Source: Streptomyces sp. NBC_00525 (GTDB lineage: Bacteria > Actinomycetota > Actinomycetes > Streptomycetales > Streptomycetaceae). Taken from it: a DNA stretch of 64,000 nt. Under the pieces are notes generated by a model. That model saw nothing but the letters and a program-made list of their open reading frames with translations, was not told where the DNA came from and did not search any database. The position numbers and the translations under genes were made by a program. The stretch is taken from contig NZ_CP107834.1 of the NCBI RefSeq assembly GCF_036346595.1, positions 868,001 through 932,000 on the forward strand, in the 5' to 3' direction. Each line of letters opens with the position of its first letter. Within the stretch, counting starts at the first letter, position 1. Below, in pieces: positions 6,932 to 15,854 of the stretch.

Positions 6932-9900
6932 CTACTTCTCCGTCACGCCCGCCGAGTCGAAGGTGGCCACCTCGTGCATCGCGCGGGCGGCGCTCTGCAC
7001 GATCGGGAGTGCCAGGAGTGCGCCCGTGCCCTCGCCGAGGCGGAGGTCGAGGTCGACCAGCGGGCGCAGGCCCAGCTTGTTGAGCGCGGCGACGTGGCCG
7101 GGCTCGGCGCTGCGGTGGCCGGCGATGCAGGCCGCCAGGGCCTCCGGGGCGATCGCGCGGGCCACCAGGGCGGCCGCCCCCGCGCTCACTCCGTCCAGGA
7201 TCACCGGTGTACGGAGCGAGGCCCCGCCCAGCAGGAAGCCGGCCATCGCCGCGTGCTCCAGGCCGCCCACGGCCGCCAGCACGCCGATCGGGTCGGCCGG
7301 GTCCGGCTGGTGGAGTTCGAGGGCCCGGCGTACCACGTCGATCTTGCGGGCGTGCATCTCGTCGTTGATGCCGGTGCCCCGGCCCGTCACCTCGGCCGGG
7401 TCCATCCCCGTGTACACGCAGATCAGGGCGGCCGAAGCCGTGGTGTTGGCGATGCCCATCTCGCCCGTCAGCAGGCCCTTGTTGCCCGCCGCCACCAGGT
7501 CGCGGGCCGTCTCGATGCCCACCTCGATGGCCGCATGGACCTCTTCGCGGGTGAGCGCGGGGCCGGTCGTGAAGTCCCCCGTGCCCGCCCGTACCTTCCG
7601 GGGCAGCAGGCCCGGCGTCGCGGGCAGTTCCGCGACCGCGCCCACGTCGACCACGCACACCTCGGCGCCCACCTGCGAGGCGAACGCGTTGCAGACCGCG
7701 CCCCCGCTCAGCATGTTGGCGATCATCTGGCCCGTGACCTCCTGCGGCCACGCCGTGACGCCCTGCGCGTGCACCCCGTGGTCACCGGCGAAGACCGCGA
7801 CCGCCGCGGGCTCCGGGATAGGCGGCGGGCACATCCGGGACAGCCCGGACAGCTGCGCCGAGATGATCTCCAGCATGCCCAGCGCACCGGCGGGCTTCGT
7901 CATCCGCTTCTGGCGTTCCCACGCCTCGCCGAGCGCCTTGGCGTCCAGCGGGCGGATGTTGGAGATCGTCTCCTGGAGCAGGTCGTGCGGCGCCTCGCCG
8001 GGCAGGGCGCGGCGGCCGTACGTCTCCTCGTGGACGACCCAGGACAGCGGGCGGCGCTTCGACCAGCCCGCCTGCATCAGCTCCGGGTCCTCCGGGAACT
8101 CGTCCACGTACCCGACGCACAGGTACGCCACGATCTCCAGGTGCTCCGGCAGCCCCAGCGCGCGTACCATCTCGCGCTCGTCGAAGAAGCTGACCCAGCC
8201 CACGCCGAGGCCCTCCGCGCGGGCCGCCAGCCACAGGTTCTCCACGGCCAGCGCCGAGGAGTAGGGGGCCATCTGCGGCTGCGTGTGCCGGCCGAGCGTG
8301 TGGCGGCCGCCGCGGGTCGGGTCGGCCGTCACCACGATGTTGACCGGCGTGTCGAGGATCGCCTCGATCTTCAGTTCCTTGAACTGCTTCGCCCGTGCCT
8401 TCGGCAGCGACTTGGCGTACGCCTCGCGCTGCTGCTGCGCCAGCTCGTGCATCGAGCGGCGCGTCTCGGCGGACCGGATGACCACGAAGTCCCACGGCTG
8501 CGAGTGCCCGACGCTGGGCGCCGTGTGCGCGGCCTCCAGGACGCGGAGCAGCACCTCGTGCGGGATGGGGTCGCTGCGGAAGCCGTTGCGGATGTCGCGG
8601 CGCTCCCGCATCACCCGCAGGACCGCCTCCCGCTCGGCGTCGTCGTAGCCGGGCGCGGGGGGCGTCTCGTCGCCCGGGTCCGGGGTCTCGATGACCTCGG
8701 GCCCGGCCTCGGGCTGTATCGACCGACCGGGGTCGGGGGCCGCCTCGGCGGCGGGGGCGGCCTGCGCCGCCGGTACGGGCTCGGCCTCGGCGGCCGGGGC
8801 GGGGTCCGCAGCCTGGGGGGCCGGGGCCTCCGGGGCGGGGGCGGCCTCGGCAGGCTCCTCCGCTGCGGCGGGTTCGGCGGCCTGGGCGGCGGGCTCGGGC
8901 TGCGCGGTCTCCGCCGCCGGGGCCGCCTCGGCGGCACGGTCGGCGTCGGCGGCCGGTACGGGCTCGGCCACGGCCGGCTCGGGTTCGGCGGCCGGGGGTA
9001 CGTCTGCGGCCTCGGCGGCAGGAGCGGCGGGAGTCGCAGCGGCCTCCGGGGCCTGGGCGGGCTCCCCCGCCACGGCGGGCTCGGCCTCGGCGGCCTGGGC
9101 GGCTTCAGCAACCGGGGCGGGCTCAGCGGCCGGGGTGGCCTCAGCGGCTGCGGCGGGCTCCTCGGCTGCGGAGGGCTCGCTGGGCTCGGCGGCCGGGACA
9201 GCGGCTTCTGCGGCGGGGTCCGCGACCTGGGTCGCCTCCGCTGCCGGGGCCGCCTCTGTCACCGGAGTCGCCTCTGCCGCCTGGGCGGGGTCGGCAACCG
9301 GAGCAGGTTCCTCCGTCACGGCGGGCTGCGCCTCGACGGCCTGGGCGGGCTCAGCGACGGGCGCGGGGTCGGCAGCCTGGGCGAGGTCCGTCGCCTGAAC
9401 GGGGTCCGTCGCCTGCGCGGCGTCGGCGGCCGGGGTGGCCTCCGGGGCCGGAGTGGTCTCAGCGACATCTGCAGTCGGCGCGGGGTCCGCGCTCGCAGCG
9501 GGCTCCTCCGTCACGACGACCTCGGCGGCCTCGACGGCCTCGACGGCTTCCGCGGCCTCAGCGACAGGAACGGCCTCAGCGGCCTGGGCGGGCTCTGCGG
9601 CCGGAACCGGCTCTGCGGTTGCGGCCGGGGCCGCCTCCGGTGCGGTGGCCGGGGTGACGGCTTGGACCTGTGCCGCCTCGGCGGCCGGCGTCGGCTCCGC
9701 CACCACGGCAGCGTCCGCATCCGGTACGGGCTCGACCACGGCCGCCTGGGCGGCCTCCGCAGCCGGGGCCTCCTCCGCCACCGCAACGGTCTCGACGACC
9801 GGCGCGGGCTCCACGACCGCGACCGCCTCGGGGGCGACCACGGCGGGGGCGGGTTCCACGGCCGCGACCGCCTCGGGGGCGACCACGGCGGCGGACGGCT

Positions 9901-10717
9901 CCGCCGGTGCCACGGGCTCCACGACAGCGGTGGCGGCAGCCGCCACCGGCTCCACGACCGGGGCCGGCTGCGCGACCGGCTCGGCCACCACGGCCGGCTC
10001 CGACACTGCCTCGGGCGCCGCCGGGGGCACCGGCGCTGCCGGAGCGACCGTTTCTGCTGCCGGCGGCGGGGTCGGCGCCGGGGCGGTCCACGCGTGGGCG
10101 TTCTGGGGCGGGATCGCGCCGAGCTGCGGGCCCGGAAGCGGCTCGGGCTGCGGCTCGAAGTACTCCGGTTCCGCAGGCGGCGGGCCCGCGTGGCGGGCGG
10201 TCGTCTGGGTCTGGGCCGGGCCGCGGTCGGCCAGCGAGCGGACCACGCCGGCCCCCGACGTACCGCCGTAGGTCGGCTCGGGCGAGGCCGGGCCCCGGTG
10301 CAGCGGGCGGCGCGCGGCGGCCTGCGGCTGCGGGGCGGGCGAGGGGATGCGGACGGCCCCGACGTCCACGGCGCCGGAATCGCGGCCTCCGGACTCGTGG
10401 CTGCCGGACTCGTGGCTGCCGGGCAGCGGCTCGGCGTGCTGCGCCGCGTACGCCGGAGGCTGCTCCTGGAGCTGGACGGGACCCTGGGCGTGCGCCGGGT
10501 CCGCCGGCGGGTACGCGCCGTGCGCGCCGGTGTTGTCGGTGTAGTGGTGAGGGGCCTGGACCGGCTGGGGTTCGCCCCAGGCGCCCTGTGCGCTCGGCAT
10601 CAGCAGGAGATCGTCGTCCTCGGGGGTGTAGGAGTCCGGCGCGGGGACACCCGGCTGCTCCACCGTGCCCCCGTTCTCCGGCAGTCCCTCGGCCGGGATC
10701 TGGCCGGTGTCACTCAT
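6932..10717 (-). CDS. cobT: giant fusion: disordered Ala/Pro/Glu region + BluB-like nitroreductase + CobT
   Basis: A 1261-residue protein. Residues 1 to about 685 are low-complexity Ala, Pro, Glu and Val with imperfect AEP/AAEA/VVEP repeats and almost no hydrophobic core. Residues about 690-910 are a flavin nitroreductase domain (RERRDIRNGFRSDPIP, TAPSVGHSQPWDFVVIRS), the BluB type that cleaves FMNH2 to 5,6-dimethylbenzimidazole. Residues about 918-1261 are CobT, nicotinate-nucleotide:DMB phosphoribosyltransferase (AVFAGDHGVHAQGVT, GEMGIANTT, and GEGTGALLALP, which contains the catalytic glutamate). The protein could therefore make the lower ligand and activate it. The ATG at 10717 follows GAGGGG. 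Normal CobT is about 350 residues. BluB-CobT fusions are known in actinomycetes; the length of the tail here is striking. Confidence 0.88.
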   Translation of the reverse strand: MSDTGQIPAEGLPENGGTVEQPGVPAPDSYTPEDDDLLLMPSAQGAWGEPQPVQAPHHYTDNTGAHGAYPPADPAHAQGPVQLQEQPPAYAAQHAEPLPGSHESGSHESGGRDSGAVDVGAVRIPSPAPQPQAAARRPLHRGPASPEPTYGGTSGAGVVRSLADRGPAQTQTTARHAGPPPAEPEYFEPQPEPLPGPQLGAIPPQNAHAWTAPAPTPPPAAETVAPAAPVPPAAPEAVSEPAVVAEPVAQPAPVVEPVAAAATAVVEPVAPAEPSAAVVAPEAVAAVEPAPAVVAPEAVAVVEPAPVVETVAVAEEAPAAEAAQAAVVEPVPDADAAVVAEPTPAAEAAQVQAVTPATAPEAAPAATAEPVPAAEPAQAAEAVPVAEAAEAVEAVEAAEVVVTEEPAASADPAPTADVAETTPAPEATPAADAAQATDPVQATDLAQAADPAPVAEPAQAVEAQPAVTEEPAPVADPAQAAEATPVTEAAPAAEATQVADPAAEAAVPAAEPSEPSAAEEPAAAAEATPAAEPAPVAEAAQAAEAEPAVAGEPAQAPEAAATPAAPAAEAADVPPAAEPEPAVAEPVPAADADRAAEAAPAAETAQPEPAAQAAEPAAAEEPAEAAPAPEAPAPQAADPAPAAEAEPVPAAQAAPAAEAAPDPGRSIQPEAGPEVIETPDPGDETPPAPGYDDAEREAVLRVMRERRDIRNGFRSDPIPHEVLLRVLEAAHTAPSVGHSQPWDFVVIRSAETRRSMHELAQQQREAYAKSLPKARAKQFKELKIEAILDTPVNIVVTADPTRGGRHTLGRHTQPQMAPYSSALAVENLWLAARAEGLGVGWVSFFDEREMVRALGLPEHLEIVAYLCVGYVDEFPEDPELMQAGWSKRRPLSWVVHEETYGRRALPGEAPHDLLQETISNIRPLDAKALGEAWERQKRMTKPAGALGMLEIISAQLSGLSRMCPPPIPEPAAVAVFAGDHGVHAQGVTAWPQEVTGQMIANMLSGGAVCNAFASQVGAEVCVVDVGAVAELPATPGLLPRKVRAGTGDFTTGPALTREEVHAAIEVGIETARDLVAAGNKGLLTGEMGIANTTASAALICVYTGMDPAEVTGRGTGINDEMHARKIDVVRRALELHQPDPADPIGVLAAVGGLEHAAMAGFLLGGASLRTPVILDGVSAGAAALVARAIAPEALAACIAGHRSAEPGHVAALNKLGLRPLVDLDLRLGEGTGALLALPIVQSAARAMHEVATFDSAGVTEK

Positions 10718-11049
10718 GCGTTCCCCTCGCCCATCGTCAGTGCTCCTTCGGCCCGTCGCCCTGGCACGCCCGGACACGGCACGCGGTGCTCGTCCGGTGG
10801 AACGAGCGGGCGCGCCGCGCGGCACGAATCGGTCGCGGACATCCTGCATTCTCGCGGTCGTTCGCCGCCGCGGCAGGTCATTTCGCCACGGCTCGCTGTG
10901 GACTGCGCCACGTTGCGCGTTCCAGGGTGTTGCCGTACCACAGCCAGGGCCAAAACGGTCCCCTTTTCCGGACATTGACGAACGAAGCGACGAACGTCCG
11001 GGAGCGGTGCGACGATCGGCCAGCCTACCTCGCACCGCATGCGGACGGG
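10718..11049. other. intergenic region between cobL and bluB-cobT
   Basis: 332 bp without a supported gene. Next to the cobL stop, GCGGTGCGA (11004-11012) pairs with TCGCACCGC (11030-11038) over a 17-nt loop, a possible cobL terminator. CCGGAC...GTCCGG arms enclose 10972-11005. The remainder should hold the bluB-cobT promoter, but I could not assign -35/-10 boxes with confidence. No cobalamin-riboswitch core was recognised. Confidence 0.4.
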
Positions 11050-12285
11050 TCAGGGGGCAAGGTCCGAACGCAGTGCGGAAAGGAGAAAGACGACCGTGCG
11101 TTCGCGCTCCGACCAGGCGGTCGTGTCGAGTTCGACGGACTGGAGGAGCGAGCAGGCGACCGTGTAGCCGTTGCCGGCCAGGGCGGCGCCCAGCGCCTCC
11201 GCCTCGTCGCGGGTGGAGGCATGGGTGACGATGCGTTCCGGGCGGCGGTCGGCGACGGCGGTGACGACGGGGACGCCGCCGCCCCCGATGCGTACGACGT
11301 CGGGTTCGGGCAGGCGTTCCAGTACGTGCGGGGCGCGGCCCTCGACGACCTGGAGCTGGACGCCGAAGGCGCGGGCGGCGGCCGCGGTGCGGGCGCAGGC
11401 GGCCGGGTCGCTGTCCACGGCGAGGACCGCCGCGCCGAAGCGGGCCGCCTCCGCGGCGAGCGCGCCACCACCGGAGCCGATGTCCCAGACGAGGTCGCCG
11501 GTGCGGGGGCCGAGGTGGGCGAGTTGGGCGGCGCGCAGCACGGGGCCCTCGCCCTCGCCGCCGTCGCCGGAGGGGCGGGCGCCGGGGTCGGGGTAGGCGG
11601 TGGCGGGCAGGGCCCAGCCGCGTACGCCCTGGGGCTGGGCGGGGTGGCGGCCCGCGATCCAGGCGGCCTCCTGCCGTTCGGGGCCGCCGCCGATGACGAT
11701 GACGACGTTGGGGTCGCGCCAGACGTGGTCGGCCGCGGTGTCGGAGGTGACGACGGTGACCTGTTCGCGGTCGGTGCCCAGTTCCTCGCAGATGACGAAG
11801 GTGCGGTGGACGCCTTCGAGGAGCAGGGCGAGTTCGGCGGGGCCCGCGCCGGGCGAGGTGAGGACGGCGACCTTGTGGTGGGCGCGGCAGACGTTGACCG
11901 CGCGGCGCAGGGTGCGGGGGTGGGCGACGACCGTCTGGGCGTCCTCCCAGGGCATGCCGGCGCGGGCGAAGGCGGTGGCGACGGAGGAGACGGCCGGGAC
12001 GACCTCGACCTCCAGGCCGTGTGCGGGGGCGCGCAGGGTGCGGACGACGCCGAAGAAGCCGGGGTCGCCGTCGGCGAGGACGACGGCGCTGCCGCGGTGG
12101 CCGGCGATGCGGCGGGCGGCGAGGTCCACGGAGCCGAGGCGGATGCGTTCGGCGCTCCCGGGCACTTCGGGCAGTGCCAGGTGGTGGGGGGCGCCGGCGA
12201 CCAGGGTCGCGGCCGAGAGCGCGGCGGTGGCCGCTCTGGTCAGGGGTGAACCGTCCCAGCCGATCACTGTGACCCGGTCGGCCAT
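11050..12285 (-). CDS. cobL: precorrin-6Y methyltransferase/decarboxylase (CbiE-CbiT)
   Basis: A 411-residue fusion. The N-terminal half (about 1-205) is a tetrapyrrole methylase of the CbiE type (VTVIGWDGSPLT, VVLADGDPGFFGV, VPAVSSVATAFARAG). The C-terminal half (about 235-400) is the CbiT methylase/decarboxylase with the S-adenosylmethionine loop VWDIGSGGGALAAEAA and DSDPAACA. The enzyme methylates C-5 and C-15 of precorrin-6B and removes the C-12 acetate carboxyl in cobalamin synthesis. CAGGAGAC lies 12 nt before the ATG at 12285. It is the first of three cobalamin genes on this strand. Confidence 0.92.
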   Translation of the reverse strand: MADRVTVIGWDGSPLTRAATAALSAATLVAGAPHHLALPEVPGSAERIRLGSVDLAARRIAGHRGSAVVLADGDPGFFGVVRTLRAPAHGLEVEVVPAVSSVATAFARAGMPWEDAQTVVAHPRTLRRAVNVCRAHHKVAVLTSPGAGPAELALLLEGVHRTFVICEELGTDREQVTVVTSDTAADHVWRDPNVVIVIGGGPERQEAAWIAGRHPAQPQGVRGWALPATAYPDPGARPSGDGGEGEGPVLRAAQLAHLGPRTGDLVWDIGSGGGALAAEAARFGAAVLAVDSDPAACARTAAAARAFGVQLQVVEGRAPHVLERLPEPDVVRIGGGGVPVVTAVADRRPERIVTHASTRDEAEALGAALAGNGYTVACSLLQSVELDTTAWSERERTVVFLLSALRSDLAP

Positions 12286-12394
12286 CTTGGTGTCAGTCTC
12301 CTGGAGTCGTCGCAGGCGGGGGCGGTTTTCCCGGGGGCGGGCAGGGTGAGGTTACCCGGTCCTCCCGGCTGCGGGGCGCCGGGACCCGGCCGGG

Positions 12395-13042
12395 TCAGTT
12401 CCAGTCGTTGTAGGTGCCGTATCCGCCGGCGTCGGCGAGCTGTTCGGCAACGCCTTCGAGGTCTTCGGGGAGCAGGCCCCAGACGATGAGGTCGGTGCGG
12501 ATGTCGGTCCAGCCGCCGTCCGTGCCGTTCTCGGTCCTGGTACGCGCTATGCGGGCGTTGCGCAGGACGCCCTCGCTGATGCAGCCGAGCTTCTGGGCGA
12601 CCTGCTGGGAGGCGGTGTTGTCGGCGGCGGTGCGCAGTTCGATGCGTTCGAAGCCCTGGTCGCGGAAGAGCCACTGGGCGACGGCGAGCACGGCCTCGGT
12701 GGCGTATCCCTCGCCGCGGGCCCAGGGGGCGGTGATGTAGGCGGCCTCGGTGGACAGGGTGCGCCAGTCGGTGTTGCGCAGCCGTACCGAGCCGACCAGG
12801 CGCTGGGTGAGGAATTCGGTGACGGCGAGGGCGATCCCGTCGCCCTTGGTGCGGTGGCCGGGGGCGATGCGGCGGACCCAGCGTTCGGCGTCGACCCGGG
12901 TGTAGGGGTGGGGCGCGTGGGTCCAGGCGGTGACGAGTTCGTCGTTCATCATCTCGATGTACGCGGGGATGTCCGCCATGTCGAATGGGCGCAGCACCAG
13001 CCGGTCCGTGCTGATGGAGATGTCCGGGAAGGTGGAAGTCAT
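12395..13042 (-). CDS. GNAT acetyltransferase, RimJ/RimL type
   Basis: A 215-residue acetyltransferase. TDRLVLRPFDMADIPAY opens the fold; the acetyl-CoA loop region is APWARGEGYATEAV; FERIELRTAADNTASQQVAQ and KLGCISEGVLRNA are typical of the RimJ-like group that acetylates protein N-termini or small amines. The start is ATG 13042 because GGAG lies 8 nt upstream; the longer reading frame has no ribosome site. Substrate unknown. Confidence 0.85.
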   Translation of the reverse strand: MTSTFPDISISTDRLVLRPFDMADIPAYIEMMNDELVTAWTHAPHPYTRVDAERWVRRIAPGHRTKGDGIALAVTEFLTQRLVGSVRLRNTDWRTLSTEAAYITAPWARGEGYATEAVLAVAQWLFRDQGFERIELRTAADNTASQQVAQKLGCISEGVLRNARIARTRTENGTDGGWTDIRTDLIVWGLLPEDLEGVAEQLADAGGYGTYNDWN

Positions 13043-13124
13043 GCGCCGCTCCATGCCGAAGACCGTGTAAATGCACAGCATGCAGCATCGCGGGGGCGGC
13101 GCGCATGGCCGGGTCCGCACGGCG

Positions 13125-13161
13125 GAGCCCCGCACCCCCCTGGGTGGGGTGTGCGGGGCTC
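13125..13161. terminator. terminator downstream of metQ
   Basis: An 11-bp perfect stem GAGCCCCGCAC/GTGCGGGGCTC (13125-13135 with 13151-13161), extended by C-rich/G-rich pairing inside. It lies 23 nt after the metQ stop, reading leftward, and ends the metNIQ transcript. Confidence 0.8.
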
Positions 13162-13184
13162 GTGGGGCAAGTGCCTTGCGGGGG

Positions 13185-14042
13185 TCAGGACTTGGCGTTG
13201 CCGAAGGCCGGGATGACGGAGCCCTGGTAGGTGTCCTCGATGTACTTCTTGACCTCGTCGGAGTGCAGGAGCTTCACGAGCTTCTGGACGCGGGGGTCGT
13301 TCTCGTCGCCCTTCTTGACGGCGACGATGTTGGCGTACGGGTTGCCGTCCGCCTTCTCCAGGACGAGGGCGTCCTTCGCGGGGCTGAGCTTGGCCTCGAT
13401 GGCGTAGTTGCCGTTGATGACGGCGGCGTCGACGTCGTTCAGGGCGCGCGGGACCGTGGCGGCCTCCAGCTCCTTGAACTCCAGGCCCTTCTTGTCGGTG
13501 ATGTCGCTCAGCTTGGCGTCGGAGCCGACGCCGTCCTTGAGGGTGATGAGGTCGTTCTCGGCGAGCAGCTGGAGCGCGCGGCCCTCGTTGGTGGTGTCGT
13601 TGGGAACGGCGATGGTCTGGCCGGGCTTGATGCCGTCGAGGCCCTTGACCTTCTGGGAGTAGAGGCCGAGGGGTTCCAGGTGGACGGTGCCGACGGAAAC
13701 CAGGTGGGTCTTCTTCTTGGCGTTGAAGTCGTCCAGGTAGGGCTGGTGCTGGAAGAAGTTGGCGTCGACCTGGCCGCTCTCGGTGGCGGTGTTCGGCAGG
13801 ACGTAGTCCGTGAACTCCTTGACCTCCAGCTTGAGGCCGGCCTTGTCGGCGAGGTTCTTCTTGACGAAGCCGAGGATGTCGGCGTGCGGCGTCGGGGACG
13901 CGGCGACGACGAGCGCCTTGGAGGTGTCGGCGTCGCCGCCGCTCTTGCCCGCCGGGTCGGAGTCCGTGCCGCAGGCGGTGAGGCCCAGGGCGATGGCGGC
14001 GGTGGCTGCGGCAGCGGCGGTGTACTTGATGGTGGTACGCAC
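13185..14042 (-). CDS. metQ: D-methionine-binding lipoprotein of the ABC importer
   Basis: A 285-residue NlpA/MetQ-family protein. A signal peptide ends in the lipobox LTAC (residues 21-24), so the mature protein is lipid-anchored outside the membrane. ASPTPHADIL and VDANFFQHQPYLD are family hallmarks of the methionine site. It starts at GTG 14042 with AAAGAGG upstream. It is the third gene of metN-metI-metQ, 70 nt after metI, and ends at a hairpin terminator. Confidence 0.93.
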   Translation of the reverse strand: MRTTIKYTAAAAATAAIALGLTACGTDSDPAGKSGGDADTSKALVVAASPTPHADILGFVKKNLADKAGLKLEVKEFTDYVLPNTATESGQVDANFFQHQPYLDDFNAKKKTHLVSVGTVHLEPLGLYSQKVKGLDGIKPGQTIAVPNDTTNEGRALQLLAENDLITLKDGVGSDAKLSDITDKKGLEFKELEAATVPRALNDVDAAVINGNYAIEAKLSPAKDALVLEKADGNPYANIVAVKKGDENDPRVQKLVKLLHSDEVKKYIEDTYQGSVIPAFGNAKS

Positions 14043-14112
14043 GAAGAGTGCCTCTTTCAGGTGGTGGTGGTGCGCCCGGACAAGGAGTGCGGGCTCGGTG
14101 GGGAGGGAAGTC

Positions 14113-14781
14113 TCAGGTGGTGCGGCCGCGGCGGGCCAGCAGCCGGACGGCGAGGTCGCCGATCAGCTGGACGAGGGTCACGATGACGATCAGCAGCGCG
14201 ACGGTGACGAGCATGAAGCGGTTGTCGAAGCGCTGGAATCCGTAGGTGACGGCCTTGGAGCCGAGCCCTTCGCCGCCGACCGCGCCGGCCATCGCGGAGT
14301 AGCCGATGAGCACGATGACGGTGGTGGTGATGCCGGAGACGAGGGACGGCAGGGCCTGCGGGAGGAGGACCTTGCGGACGATCGTCGGGATGGAGCCGCC
14401 CATGGACTGGACGGCCTCGACGAGTCCGTGGTCGACCTCGCGGACGGCCGTCTCGACGAGCCGGGCGAAGAAGGGGATGGCGCCGACCGCGAGCGGCACG
14501 ATCATGGCGGTGGGGCCGATGAAGGTGCCGACGACCCAGGTGGTGAAGGGGATCAGGGCGATCAGCAGGATGATGAACGGCAGCGAGCGGCCGATGTTCA
14601 CGATCACGCCGACGATCTTGTTCACCGGGGTGTTCTGGAGCAGTCCGCCCTTGTCGGTGAGGACCAGCAGGACGCCCAGCGGCAGTCCGCCCAGGACGGT
14701 GACGACGGTGGACCACAGCACCATGTAGAGGGTGTCGACGGTGCCCTGGGACAGCAGCGGCTGCATTTCGGACCAGGTCAC
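14113..14781 (-). CDS. metI: methionine ABC transporter permease
   Basis: A 222-residue inner-membrane permease with about five hydrophobic spans (for example WSTVVTVLGGLPLGVLLVLT and FIILLIALIPFTTWVVG). The EAA loop EAVQSMGGSIPTIVRKVLLP contacts the ATPase MetN. The GTG start overlaps the metN stop (GTGA), which implies translational coupling. Confidence 0.93.
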   Translation of the reverse strand: MTWSEMQPLLSQGTVDTLYMVLWSTVVTVLGGLPLGVLLVLTDKGGLLQNTPVNKIVGVIVNIGRSLPFIILLIALIPFTTWVVGTFIGPTAMIVPLAVGAIPFFARLVETAVREVDHGLVEAVQSMGGSIPTIVRKVLLPQALPSLVSGITTTVIVLIGYSAMAGAVGGEGLGSKAVTYGFQRFDNRFMLVTVALLIVIVTLVQLIGDLAVRLLARRGRTT

Positions 14782-15854
14782 TTCGCCCCCTCCTTGATGA
14801 GCGGTGCGGTTGCGGGGGCGGTCGTGGTGACGGGTTCGGCGTCCACGATCTCGGCCTGGAGGCCCTGTTCGCGCAGGAAGCCGATCGGGACGACGTTCTC
14901 CTCGAACCGGCCGGGCAGCTCGATGCGCATGCGGCCGATCTGCCGGCCGCCGACGGTGTCCATCGCCGCGCCCAGGATCGAGATGTCGATGTTGTAGGTG
15001 CGCGAGAGCTGGGAGATCACCGGGCGGGCGGTGGCCTCGCCGTGGAAGGTGATGTCCACGACGGTGCGGTCGGCCGCGGAGGGGGTGCCGCCGACGGGGA
15101 ACAGTTCGTGGGCGAGTTCGGAGCCGGGGGTGGCGAGCAGTTCGCCGACGGTGCCGGACTCGACGACGCGGCCGCCCCGCATGAGTGCGGCGGAGTCGCA
15201 GATCGTCTTGACGACGTCCATCTCGTGCGTGATGAGCAGGACGGTGAGGCCGAGCTGCTGGTTGAGGTCGCGCAGGAGCTGGAGGATGGAGCGGGTGGTC
15301 TCGGGGTCCAGGGCCGAGGTGGCCTCGTCGGAGAGGAGCACCTTGGGGTCGCCGGCCAGGGCGCGGGCGATGCCGACGCGCTGCTTCTGGCCGCCGGAGA
15401 GCTGGGCCGGGTAGGCGGTGGCCTTGTCGGCGAGGCCGACCAGGTCGAGGAGTTCGAGGGCCTTGCGGGAGCGCTCGCGGCCGGTGACGCCGAGGATCTC
15501 CAGCGGGAGTTCGACGTTGCGCTGCACCGTGCGCGAGGCCAGCAGGTTGAAGTGCTGGAAGACCATGCCGATGCGGCTGCGTGCCTCGCGCAGTTCGCGG
15601 CCGGCGCGGTGGCCGCGGCCGGCGAGGGCGGTGAGGTCCCGGCCGTCCACGGTCACGGTGCCGGAGGTGGGGCGTTCCAGGAGGTTGACGCAGCGGATCA
15701 GGGAGGACTTGCCGGCGCCGCTGCGGCCGATGACGCCGTAGACCTCGCCCTCGCGGACGTGGAGGTCGACGCCGTCCAGGGCGGTGACCTCACGGTCGCG
15801 CGACCGGTAGACCTTCGTCAGGCCCGTCGTGGTGATCACAGGGGTTTCCGTCAC
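14778..15854 (-). CDS. metN: methionine ABC transporter ATP-binding protein
   Basis: About 358 residues. The Walker A motif is GRSGAGKSS, the signature LSGGQKQRVGIARAL, and Walker B VLLSDEATSALD. The C-terminus (about 270-345) is the regulatory NIL domain that in E. coli MetN binds methionine and inhibits transport. The start is uncertain: GTG 15854 (used here), GTG 15839 (with GGAAA upstream, and matching the usual N-terminus ITTTGLTKVY) or ATG 15887. It leads the metNIQ operon. Confidence 0.9.
   Translation of the reverse strand: MTETPVITTTGLTKVYRSRDREVTALDGVDLHVREGEVYGVIGRSGAGKSSLIRCVNLLERPTSGTVTVDGRDLTALAGRGHRAGRELREARSRIGMVFQHFNLLASRTVQRNVELPLEILGVTGRERSRKALELLDLVGLADKATAYPAQLSGGQKQRVGIARALAGDPKVLLSDEATSALDPETTRSILQLLRDLNQQLGLTVLLITHEMDVVKTICDSAALMRGGRVVESGTVGELLATPGSELAHELFPVGGTPSAADRTVVDITFHGEATARPVISQLSRTYNIDISILGAAMDTVGGRQIGRMRIELPGRFEENVVPIGFLREQGLQAEIVDAEPVTTTAPATAPLIKEGAK

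Noticed and set aside
6698..10978. A 1426-codon open frame on the plus strand opposite bluB-cobT
   Set aside because: It is the mirror of the Ala/Pro/Glu repeat coding region, has runs of Gly/Arg/Leu with no family motif, and lacks a ribosome site. GC-saturated third positions keep it open.
10718..12394. Cobalamin riboswitch for the cob genes
   Set aside because: I looked for the conserved B12-box core upstream of cobL and bluB-cobT on the minus strand and did not see it.
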